From Fimbriimonadaceae bacterium (GTDB lineage Bacteria > Armatimonadota > Fimbriimonadia > Fimbriimonadales > Fimbriimonadaceae), in the NCBI GenBank assembly GCA_020849075.1, contig JADLGZ010000062.1, positions 1 to 5,491 of the forward strand: a DNA stretch of 5,491 nucleotides, given 5' to 3'. Under the pieces are notes generated by a model. The model searched no databases. It was given only the letters and a program-made list of their open reading frames with translations, and was not told the origin of the DNA. Position 1 is the stretch's first letter. Each line of letters begins with the position of its first letter. This document shows, in pieces, positions 1-5,491 of this stretch. A program made the translations under genes and the position numbers.

Positions 1-76
1 AACAAGCGGCTAAAAGACGATTCTCTTGCTGGCGGCAAAGATCACGTTTGTGTTTCGCTTGCGTGCGCCAAGTCGT
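1..76. other. 3' flank of the flagellin gene, no gene seen
   Basis: This is the stretch downstream of the flagellin stop codon on the minus strand, up to the window edge. I looked for a GC-rich hairpin followed by a T-run in the flagellin direction and found none that is convincing. Only a 6-bp CAAGCG/CGCTTG pairing with a very long loop is visible. The real terminator may lie beyond position 1, or the gene may be co-transcribed with something outside the window. Confidence 0.4.
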
Positions 77-1522
77 TTACTGTCGAAGTAGTGCGAGGAC
101 CGACTGCGGTGCAAGGTTCGCTTGCGACAGCATCGAGAGACCCGACTGTTGGAGAATCTGCAACTTGGTGAAGTTCGTCATCTCAGTTGCAACATCAATA
201 TCGCGAATGCTGGATTCACTGCTCGCGAGGTTCTCGCGTTGAATGGCCAGCGAACGGACATTGGACTCCAAGACGTTGCGCATGAAGTTACCAACACGCC
301 CTCGAGCAGAACTGACATCGCCAATCGCCTTATCCACGATTTGCATGGCTTCTGCACATCCCGCCGAAGTCAGGAGATTCAGGTCACCAAGGGATAACCC
401 ACTGACCACCCCTTTCCCCAGTTCGGTAGCGGCAAAATTCCCCAGTGAAAGGCTGGTCGTTTCGCCAGCGTTTCCACCAATCTGGAATGTCGCATTGCCC
501 GCCGTGATTTGTCCCCAAGCCCCCGGACCTCCGGCAAGGTTGCCATTTTCCGTCAGGTTGATCGCGTTCCCGTAGTTATCGCGGAGGTTGAGCCCTTGGC
601 CCGAACTGAAGGTGACGGTGGTGTTGCCACCCGCAGCTGCACCGTTCATGTCAATGGTGACATCTGCTACCGCATCTACTCCTTGGTCCGTTGTCGCTCC
701 GGCAACCGTTTGGAGAATTCCTGCCGCATCGACGAGGCTTACGCTGGCGTGAGAGCCATATTCCGCGCTGGTCAAGGTGACGGCGCTACCCGGCGACCAA
801 GTCGCAGTAACGCCCGTCTGAACAGATGCCTGGTTGATCCTTGAGACCACCGACTCAATCGTGTCACTGCTCGTTGTATTGAAGCTGACTCCGTTGATCG
901 TAAAGGTGCCCGCGGCTACGGTTGTCGTGGCACTAGCATGAGTCTTCGTCGTCACCACTTGTGCCCGCTCAGCCGCAGTTGTCACATCAACCGTAACAGC
1001 AGAGTTTTGATTTACTGCTTGCCCATTGAAGACTCCCGAGAAACTCATTTCGGCAACATTCGCGGAGCTGGTGCTGATCGCTTGTGTCCCGGAACTGCCA
1101 TCAAGGAGCTTCTTGGTTCCAAACGCGGTTGTTTGTGCAATCCGGGTGATGGACTGAATGATGGATTGGATCTGGTTCTGGTTGGCTTGTCGCTGAGCTT
1201 CATCAAGGGTTCCTGAGTTGCTACTGGCAACGGCCAAGGTTCGGGCGTCTCGCAATAGACGGTTAACTTCTTCAAGAGCGGCTTCGGCCGTCTTTGAGTA
1301 GTTGGTTGCGTCTTGATTATTGCGAATGGCTTGGTCGAGACCTGAGATCTGAGCCCGGAAAGACTCGGATACGATGAGCCCGGCGGGATCATCGCCTGCG
1401 TTGTTAATGCGCAGGCCGGTCGAGAGTTTGGTCATGCTGTCCGCGAATTGTTTGCCCGTGTTGGACAGAATTCGCAGAGAGGTCATTGCGAGAGTGTTCG
1501 TGTTTACGCTAAATGCAGACAT
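77..1522 (-). CDS. Flagellin, filament structural protein
   Basis: Flagellin is the exported subunit that polymerises into the flagellar filament. The protein is 481 aa from the chosen start. The N-terminal D0/D1 region (residues 1-145) has the family signature LSTGLRINNAGDDPAG at 33-48. The C-terminal D1/D0 region (about 390-481) includes SSARGRVGNFMRN, the helix with ENLASSESSIRDIDVA, and the end ANLAPQSVLALLR. The middle (about 150-385) is Thr/Ser/Ala/Gly-rich and exposed on the filament. It contains a stretch resembling the flagellin hook IN motif (about 207-263, starting FTINGVSF). The ATG at 1522 is preferred over the one at 1552 because AGGGAAGG sits 5 bases before it, and MSAFSVNTN is a normal flagellin N-terminus. 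There is no signal peptide, as expected for type III export. Oddities are a single cysteine (C389) near the C-terminal conserved region and Asp at residue 92. The family is certain; I give no symbol because several names (fliC, hag, flaA) are in use. Confidence 0.97.
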   Translation of the reverse strand: MSAFSVNTNTLAMTSLRILSNTGKQFADSMTKLSTGLRINNAGDDPAGLIVSESFRAQISGLDQAIRNNQDATNYSKTAEAALEEVNRLLRDARTLAVASSNSGTLDEAQRQANQNQIQSIIQSITRIAQTTAFGTKKLLDGSSGTQAISTSSANVAEMSFSGVFNGQAVNQNSAVTVDVTTAAERAQVVTTKTHASATTTVAAGTFTINGVSFNTTSSDTIESVVSRINQASVQTGVTATWSPGSAVTLTSAEYGSHASVSLVDAAGILQTVAGATTDQGVDAVADVTIDMNGAAAGGNTTVTFSSGQGLNLRDNYGNAINLTENGNLAGGPGAWGQITAGNATFQIGGNAGETTSLSLGNFAATELGKGVVSGLSLGDLNLLTSAGCAEAMQIVDKAIGDVSSARGRVGNFMRNVLESNVRSLAIQRENLASSESSIRDIDVATEMTNFTKLQILQQSGLSMLSQANLAPQSVLALLRQ

Positions 1523-1527
1523 GGTTA

Positions 1528-1535
1528 CCTTCCCT
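1528..1535 (-). promoter_or_regulatory. Flagellin ribosome binding site
   Basis: On the minus strand AGGGAAGG lies 5 bases before the ATG at 1522. It is a strong purine-rich Shine-Dalgarno site and decides the start: the alternative ATG at 1552 (10 residues longer) has only AAGG directly abutting it and falls inside a predicted leader structure. Confidence 0.8.
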
Positions 1536-1538
1536 GAA

Positions 1539-1588
1539 GCGACCCCCGCCATCCTTGGCTACGGGCACTTTTGAGGGGCCCGGGTCGC
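1539..1588 (-). promoter_or_regulatory. Predicted stem-loop in the flagellin mRNA leader
   Basis: GCGACCC (1539-1545 on the plus strand) and GGGTCGC (1582-1588) are a perfect 7-bp inverted repeat. In the flagellin transcript they would form a GC-rich stem ending 3 bases before the Shine-Dalgarno sequence. A second short stem, GGGC (1563-1566) with GCCC (1578-1581), nests directly inside it and leaves about 17 unpaired bases on one side. No T-run follows, so it is not a terminator. A role in mRNA stability or translation control is inference; only the complementarity is seen. Confidence 0.45.
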
Positions 1589-1627
1589 GTCCACAAGGTT
1601 GATTCCAGGTATTGGTAGCAGGATTAA

Positions 1628-1665
1628 CCTAGTAAAAATACTTGTTGTTTGGCATTTGTACTAGG
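1628..1665. repeat. AT-rich imperfect inverted repeat, possible operator or hairpin
   Basis: CCTAGTAAAAAT (1628-1639) and ATTTGTACTAGG (1654-1665) are reverse complements at 11 of 12 positions; the outer 7 bp are perfect. The 14-base spacer is 1640-1653. The arm centres are 26 bp apart, about two and a half helical turns. The repeat lies 106-143 bases upstream of the flagellin ATG and about 150 bases upstream of the permease start. It could bind a dimeric regulator acting on either promoter, or form a hairpin in one transcript. No known operator is recognised. Confidence 0.45.
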
Positions 1666-1811
1666 AAACTGGAAAGCTGGTAGGAATTGGAGGGGTTTAC
1701 TGGCGATAGTCTGAGTGATGATTGCAAGGTTTTGGAGCTATTCCAAGCTAAGCCCAGCTGTACCACTGGATCCCCAGCAACTCCTTGCCCCTCCCAGCTA
1801 AACTCCTCATC

Positions 1812-3344
1812 ATGCCATTGATCGGGCAGGTAGGCAGGAAAAGCTGGCGCGCCCGGTTGGCGATGTCAGTGCTTTACTTAGTCCTCACCCTTGGGGCGGT
1901 CACCACCGGCTATCCCTTCTTGGTGATGATTTCAACCGGGTTTACCGGGCCCACGGATCAAAACGAGAATCGCTTGATTCCCAGTTTCTGGCAGGACGAC
2001 GAAAAGCTTTATGCTAAGTACCTCGATGATAAGTTCAGCGGGAATGCTTCCCAAATCGCCTCATTCACGTTTCTAACCCCTAAGACTCCGGGCGATGTCC
2101 AGGCCTACGAGGAGATTCTGGCAAGCCTAGACCCAATGCTCTGGACCGCGGGATTCCGAACCGCTCCAACGCAGGTAACGAGCAAGCTGAGCCTCCGTTA
2201 CCAGGCATGGCTGAGGGCGCGCTACAAGACAGTCCAAGACCTGAATCGGGCCTATCTGGAGGAGAACGTCGCCTTTCAGACCGCACAACCTCCCATTGAG
2301 CAGCTCGAGCGTGTGGGCTGGAAGCCACGGCCTGGCACGAAGTGGGACGAGTGGCTACAGTTCAAGAGCACCTTACCAGTCGAATTCCGAATTCCGGTTT
2401 CGAAAGATCGGCTTTTTCAGGAATTCGTGCGAACCAAGTATCGCAACCAGTTTCAGGATGTTCCTACTTCGGTCTCCAATGGAGCGGCAGCATTTGAAGA
2501 ACTGAGGCTCTCACCGAACAGCCCATTAGGAGAGGAATTCAAACAAAAGGGCATTCCTTTTCAAGCCCAGCAAGGGACATTTGAAGACTTGTACCGGCAA
2601 CGGCACGGGAGCCCCCCTTCTTTTCTCCAATCCGACGCAAAGTTCGTCCGAAGTCATACAGGGTCCCTGAGGCAGGAATTCAGCACACGAAACTACCGCT
2701 ACGTGTTGGATTACGTAGCTCTCAATGGTCGTGCCCTTTGGAATACGGCGATTTTCTGCCTCCTAGCGATCATTAGTCAGCTCTTGGTAAATCCTGCCGC
2801 TGCGTACGCAATTAGTCGCTACCCGATGCCGGCGACGGGCAAGATTCTGATTTTCCTGCTCGCGACGATGGCATTCCCCGCCGAAGTGGCGATGATCCCC
2901 TCGTTCTTGTTGCTGAAGGATTTGAACTTGCTCAATACTTTTTGGGCCCTAGTTCTACCGGGAATGGCAAGTGGCTACATGATCTTCCTGCTCAAAGGTT
3001 TTTTTGACTCCTTACCGCAGGAGCTCTATGAAAGTGGTCAAATGGATGGGGCTCCGGAATGGCTCATGATGCTGAGGATTGCCTTCCCCCTTTCCAAGCC
3101 CGTTCTCGGCTACCTTGCCCTGCTCGCATTCATGGGTGCCTACGGCGCCTTCTTGTACGCCTTTTTGGTGGCCCAAGATCGAAACATGTGGACGCTGATG
3201 GTGTTCATCTACCAGTTGCAACTGACTGCCCCCAAGGCAGTGATGATGGCTGCGGTCACATTGGCAGCCCTGCCTACGCTCTTCGTATTCCTGCTTTGCC
3301 AAAGGGTGATTATGCGTGGCATCGTGCTACCCGGAGAACGCTGA
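1812..3344 (+). CDS. MalG-type ABC transporter permease with large extracytoplasmic insertion
   Basis: This is the inner-membrane permease subunit of a binding-protein-dependent importer, most like the MalG/CUT1 carbohydrate group. From the ATG at 1812 it is 510 aa, against roughly 270-300 for ordinary MalG-type subunits. Membrane helices are seen at about 16-41, 307-334, 343-368, 374-395, 428-454 and 478-499. The EAA loop that contacts the ATPase is at 407-426: E407-S-G replaces EAA, then D412-G-A, I423 and P426 follow, a good match overall. Residues about 43-296 are hydrophilic and sit between helices 1 and 2, so they should face outside the cytoplasm. They carry a degenerate repeat. The start is uncertain: TTG at 1785 adds 9 residues, and neither codon has a clear Shine-Dalgarno site. 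The stop overlaps the next start codon. The companion permease, ATPase and binding protein are absent from the window. Family placement is firm; the substrate (sugar, nucleoside or other) is not known. Confidence 0.9.
   Translation: MPLIGQVGRKSWRARLAMSVLYLVLTLGAVTTGYPFLVMISTGFTGPTDQNENRLIPSFWQDDEKLYAKYLDDKFSGNASQIASFTFLTPKTPGDVQAYEEILASLDPMLWTAGFRTAPTQVTSKLSLRYQAWLRARYKTVQDLNRAYLEENVAFQTAQPPIEQLERVGWKPRPGTKWDEWLQFKSTLPVEFRIPVSKDRLFQEFVRTKYRNQFQDVPTSVSNGAAAFEELRLSPNSPLGEEFKQKGIPFQAQQGTFEDLYRQRHGSPPSFLQSDAKFVRSHTGSLRQEFSTRNYRYVLDYVALNGRALWNTAIFCLLAIISQLLVNPAAAYAISRYPMPATGKILIFLLATMAFPAEVAMIPSFLLLKDLNLLNTFWALVLPGMASGYMIFLLKGFFDSLPQELYESGQMDGAPEWLMMLRIAFPLSKPVLGYLALLAFMGAYGAFLYAFLVAQDRNMWTLMVFIYQLQLTAPKAVMMAAVTLAALPTLFVFLLCQRVIMRGIVLPGER
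2199..2612 (+). repeat. Three-copy degenerate peptide repeat inside the permease insertion
   Basis: Three short segments of the permease insertion align without gaps: YQAWLRARYKT (residues 130-140), FQEFVRTKYRN (202-212) and FEDLYRQRHGS (257-267). The shared pattern is aromatic, Q/E, any, W/F/L, any, R, any, R/K, Y/H, any, T/N/S. The copies begin at 2199, 2415 and 2580, so the spacing is 72 and then 55 residues. A fourth, weaker echo (FVRSHTGS) follows near residue 278. This suggests related helical modules in the extra domain; homology between them is inference. Confidence 0.4.
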
Positions 3345-3346
3345 TG
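3333..3346 (+). promoter_or_regulatory. Ribosome binding site and TGATG stop/start overlap
   Basis: GGAGA (3333-3337) lies 6 bases before the ATG at 3344. The permease stop TGA (3342-3344) shares its last base with that ATG. This arrangement is typical of translational coupling and fixes the phosphorylase start, although the reading frame stays open for 285 bases further upstream. Confidence 0.8.
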
Positions 3347-4615
3347 AACCCAGTGCGGATCATCGAAAGAAAGCGTGATGGGGAAGCTAACAGCAGAGAA
3401 GAAATACAGTTTGTTGTGGATGCGGCCGCTGGGTCCGGTGGCATGGGTGAGGCTCAACTTGCCGCTTGGTGCATGGCGGTGGTGCTAAAAGGCATGTCGC
3501 TGGATGAGACAGCCGTGCTGACCCAGGCAATAGCCGCTTCTGGCGAGACCGTTAACCTTTCGGGGTTGCCAAAGCCCTGGGTGGACAAGCATTCCACAGG
3601 AGGAGTTGGCGACAAGACAACCCTGGTCTTACTTCCGATGCTTGCCGCCTGCGGCCTCACGTGCGTCAAGATGAGTGGGCGCGGACTTGGGAAGACCGGC
3701 GGAACCATTGACAAATTGGAATCAGTTCCCGGGTTCCGCACGGCACTATCGTTAGAGGAAATGATCACCCAAGCGCGCGAAATTGGGATTGCTTTGACGA
3801 GTCAAACACCGCGCCTTACTCCGGCCGATGGCACTCTCTACGCGTTGCGAGATGTCACTGGTACGGTACGCAGTATTCCGCTGATTGCCTCAAGCGTGTT
3901 AAGTAAGAAAATCGCGGGAGGGGCCGATATCATTTCGATTGACCTCAAGTGCGGTTCGGGTGCCTTCATGGAGTCATTGCCCGAGGCAAAGGAACTCGCG
4001 GCGACCATGATTGGTGTCGGGCAACGACTAGGATTGAAGCTGGGCATTGAGATAACGGAGATGGATCAGCCGTTGGGCCGTTGCGTCGGCAATCGGCTAG
4101 AAGTAATTGAAGCGGCGGAAGTCCTGCAGGGGGCACCGGGCCGCCTACGCGAACTTTGCCTTGAACTGGCCCGGACCGCTTTGGAAATGGCGGGCATGGA
4201 TGGAGGAGTCGCGACCCGAGCATTAGACTCGGGTGCAGCCCTTTCGAAAGCCGAACAGTGGTTTGCGGTTCAGGGAGCGTCTGTAGGATTGACTGAGATT
4301 GCAGGGTTGCCCGGTGCGACCTGTGTCCATGAGGTCGTGGCTCCAGCAACAGGATGGGTAGAAAGAATTGATGCGGGAACCGTGGGTGAAGCGGCAGTGG
4401 ATCTCGGGGCGGGGCGTCGCAGCAAGTCGGACATCGTAGACCCATTGGTCGGCATTGAAGTGCTTGCCCACGTCGGCGACACGGTGTCAGTTGGGGACCC
4501 GATCTTTCGCGTGCATTCGGCAAACGACTTTGTTCCAGACCTCTCTGCCGCCCTCAGTATCAGCTCAACTCCATTAGCGCCCTTGCCCTTGGTGCTCGCA
4601 CGCATGAGTGTGTAA
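3344..4615 (+). CDS. deoA: Thymidine / pyrimidine-nucleoside phosphorylase
   Basis: This cytosolic salvage enzyme converts thymidine (and in some family members uridine or deoxyuridine) plus phosphate to free base and (deoxy)ribose-1-phosphate (EC 2.4.2.4 or 2.4.2.2). The protein is 423 aa, close to the 430-440 of E. coli DeoA and Bacillus Pdp. An N-terminal helical domain is followed by the phosphate-binding DKHSTGGVGDKTT (81-93, with K82, S84 and T93). The family signature SGRGLGKTGGTIDKLE is at 111-126. Base-contacting R169, S184 and K188 correspond to E. coli R171, S186 and K190 with a constant offset of two. EMDQPLGRCVGN (239-250) is also conserved. The C-terminal domain has LGAGRRSKSDIVDPLVGI (354-371). 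All catalytic residues I can place are intact. It is the second gene of the trio, coupled to the permease stop. DeoA versus Pdp specificity cannot be settled by eye, so the symbol is provisional (pdp is the alternative). Confidence 0.95.
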   Translation: MNPVRIIERKRDGEANSREEIQFVVDAAAGSGGMGEAQLAAWCMAVVLKGMSLDETAVLTQAIAASGETVNLSGLPKPWVDKHSTGGVGDKTTLVLLPMLAACGLTCVKMSGRGLGKTGGTIDKLESVPGFRTALSLEEMITQAREIGIALTSQTPRLTPADGTLYALRDVTGTVRSIPLIASSVLSKKIAGGADIISIDLKCGSGAFMESLPEAKELAATMIGVGQRLGLKLGIEITEMDQPLGRCVGNRLEVIEAAEVLQGAPGRLRELCLELARTALEMAGMDGGVATRALDSGAALSKAEQWFAVQGASVGLTEIAGLPGATCVHEVVAPATGWVERIDAGTVGEAAVDLGAGRRSKSDIVDPLVGIEVLAHVGDTVSVGDPIFRVHSANDFVPDLSAALSISSTPLAPLPLVLARMSV

Positions 4616-4623
4616 AAAATCTT

Positions 4624-5491
4624 ATGGCCCCCATTCGAGACTATCTCCTCAGCCGCTCGCCCGAAGGTGAGTTTCTTCTCGTGGCAGCCGCATCGTTAGT
4701 AATTGGTTGGGTCTGCTGTCGGCTCTTGAGTTTGGCGCTCGCTGCCCATCCACGGATAAGGCAAGCGATCAAGAGTGGCGCGCACGGCCTAGGAATATCA
4801 CGGTCGGTCACCCTCTTCGTAGCGACCCTTGCTTATGAGGCCGTTGGGATCACCCTGCACTTATCGCGTCTCTTGGAGCACCAGCCTCTCCATTGGGTTG
4901 TGTTTGTGCGCATTATTGCGTTTGGCTGGCTTCTCTCGGTGGCCTTCCAGGCAACCCTCACCATTGCCAGCGAACGATGGTCTTTAGAGGCGGAGCGGCA
5001 GCGCCGGATGCTCGTACACTTTGCTCTCAAGATTGGATCGGCGAGCATCTTAATTGTGGCCCTCCTTTCGGCGCTCTCCGTCCTTGGACTCAATGTGTGG
5101 GGTGTAGCCGCGGGATTGGGTTTGGGGGGCATCGCGGTGGCCTTCGCTGCCAAGGATAGCGTAGAGAACCTCTTTGGTTCTGCCACCGTCGTGCTGGATA
5201 TGCCCTTTGCGGTAGGTGATTGGGTCAGAGTCGAAGGAATTGAAGGCGTTGTTGAGGAGATCAATCTACGAAGCACGCGAATTCGTACATTTGAGGATTC
5301 TTTGACCACGCTTCCTAACAGCACATTCATTAAGTCACCGGTTGAGAATTTGGGTCAGCGACGCTCGCGTCGGATCCGGACTTCCATCCACCTTGAGGCT
5401 CCCGGCTCGGTTGCCCAAGCTGAAGGGTTCACGGCCAATTTGGCGGAAGCCATAAGGGGTATGTCCCATGTTCAGCCAGAATCCGTTGTTG
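4624..5491 (+). CDS. MscS-family mechanosensitive channel, 3' end beyond window
   Basis: This is a small-conductance mechanosensitive channel-type inner-membrane protein, a family that releases solutes during osmotic downshock. The frame stays open from the ATG at 4624 to the window edge (289 complete codons). Hydrophobic segments lie at about 17-38, 62-82, 92-115 and 131-155. The pore-lining helix follows at about 156-192, with the Gly/Ala-rich pattern AAGLGLGGIAVAFAAKDSVE and then FGSATVVLDMPFAVGDWV. The beta domain (about 195-245) has IEGVVEEINLRSTRIRT and LPNSTFI, which line up with E. coli MscS. It then enters the cytoplasmic alpha/beta domain and is cut off. The extra N-terminal helices make it longer than the 286-aa E. 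coli protein. It starts 8 bases after the phosphorylase stop with no evident Shine-Dalgarno site, so it probably depends on translation of the upstream gene. Family call is firm; gating and ion preference are not visible. Confidence 0.93.
   Translation, partial: MAPIRDYLLSRSPEGEFLLVAAASLVIGWVCCRLLSLALAAHPRIRQAIKSGAHGLGISRSVTLFVATLAYEAVGITLHLSRLLEHQPLHWVVFVRIIAFGWLLSVAFQATLTIASERWSLEAERQRRMLVHFALKIGSASILIVALLSALSVLGLNVWGVAAGLGLGGIAVAFAAKDSVENLFGSATVVLDMPFAVGDWVRVEGIEGVVEEINLRSTRIRTFEDSLTTLPNSTFIKSPVENLGQRRSRRIRTSIHLEAPGSVAQAEGFTANLAEAIRGMSHVQPESVV

Larger units (their letters stand above)
1523..1811. promoter_or_regulatory. Divergent intergenic region, flagellin / permease operon
   Basis: This segment must carry promoters for two diverging units: flagellin leftwards and the permease-phosphorylase-channel genes rightwards. 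Its centre (about 1621-1735) is more AT-rich than the flanking genes, as promoters often are. I could not find a convincing sigma-70 or sigma-28 box pair on either strand. On the minus strand CTGG-N8-TTG (1594-1608) has sigma-54 spacing, but the key GC at -12 is GT. The region also holds the leader stem-loop and the inverted repeat listed separately. If the permease starts at the alternative TTG, the region ends at 1784. Confidence 0.5.

Noticed and set aside
54..126. 10-bp direct repeat TTCGCTTGCG at 54-63 and 117-126
   Set aside because: Several exact 10-mers are expected to recur by chance in 5.5 kb; one copy is inside the flagellin coding sequence and there is no supporting structure.
1523..1552. 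Ten-residue N-terminal extension of flagellin from the ATG at 1552
   Set aside because: The downstream ATG at 1522 has the ribosome site at ideal spacing and gives a canonical flagellin N-terminus; the extension would run through the ribosome site itself.
1594..1608. Sigma-54-like promoter (CTGG-N8-TTGT) for flagellin on the minus strand
   Set aside because: The spacing and the -24 GG fit, but the near-invariant GC at -12 is GT and the CAC following TGG is missing. Not strong enough to list as a promoter.
1591..1640. Sigma-28 promoter for flagellin on the minus strand
   Set aside because: ACCAATAC matches the GCCGATAA box at only 5 of 8 positions, and nothing like TAAAGTTT lies at the right distance upstream.
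3059..3343. In-frame upstream extension of the phosphorylase reading frame by 95 codons
   Set aside because: It overlaps the permease core helices in another frame, has no family similarity, and the ATG at 3344 has a good ribosome site and gives the normal family length and N-terminus.
3966..4523. 185-codon minus-strand open frame inside the phosphorylase gene
   Set aside because: It lies antisense to a well-conserved enzyme gene; its Pro/Arg/Leu-rich translation has no recognisable domain, as expected for a shadow frame in GC-rich coding DNA.
4833..5330. 165-codon minus-strand open frame opposite the MscS-type gene
   Set aside because: The plus strand encodes a clear MscS pore and beta domain across the same bases; the antisense translation is Ser/Thr/Arg-rich with no recognisable motif.

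Overview
The window comes from the chromosome of a flagellated bacterium with moderately high GC content. It has bacterial-type Shine-Dalgarno sites, a canonical flagellin, a binding-protein-dependent (MalG-type) ABC permease, a pyrimidine nucleoside phosphorylase and an MscS channel. No gene is phylum-specific. A MalG-type permease with a very large extracytoplasmic insertion is something I loosely associate with Armatimonadota, Planctomycetota and Verrucomicrobiota, but that is only a low-confidence guess at the taxon. I see no mobile elements, CRISPR arrays, tRNA or rRNA.

Layout: (1) positions 1-76 are the short downstream flank of the flagellin gene, with no convincing terminator. (2) A flagellin gene lies on the minus strand (77-1522). 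(3) A 262 to 290 bp divergent intergenic region follows, depending on which permease start is used. It holds a strong flagellin ribosome binding site, a GC-rich 7-bp stem that would fold in the flagellin mRNA leader, two ANGGA motifs, and an AT-rich imperfect 12-bp inverted repeat (1628-1665). (4) A plus-strand, apparently co-transcribed trio begins near 1812. It consists of a MalG-type ABC permease with about 250 extra residues between its first and second membrane helices, a thymidine/pyrimidine-nucleoside phosphorylase that overlaps the permease stop codon (TGATG), and, 8 bp later, an MscS-family channel that runs off the right edge.

How they may work together: the phosphorylase splits thymidine or uridine into base and (deoxy)ribose-1-phosphate, so coupling it to a transporter subunit suggests a link between uptake and nucleoside or sugar salvage. 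The partner permease, ATPase and binding protein are not in the window, so the substrate is unknown. The flagellin gene is transcribed in the opposite direction and has no evident functional tie to the trio.

The most unusual items are the enlarged permease with its internal repeat, and the structured flagellin leader, which resembles a post-transcriptionally controlled one. I found no clear evidence of a wholly new system.
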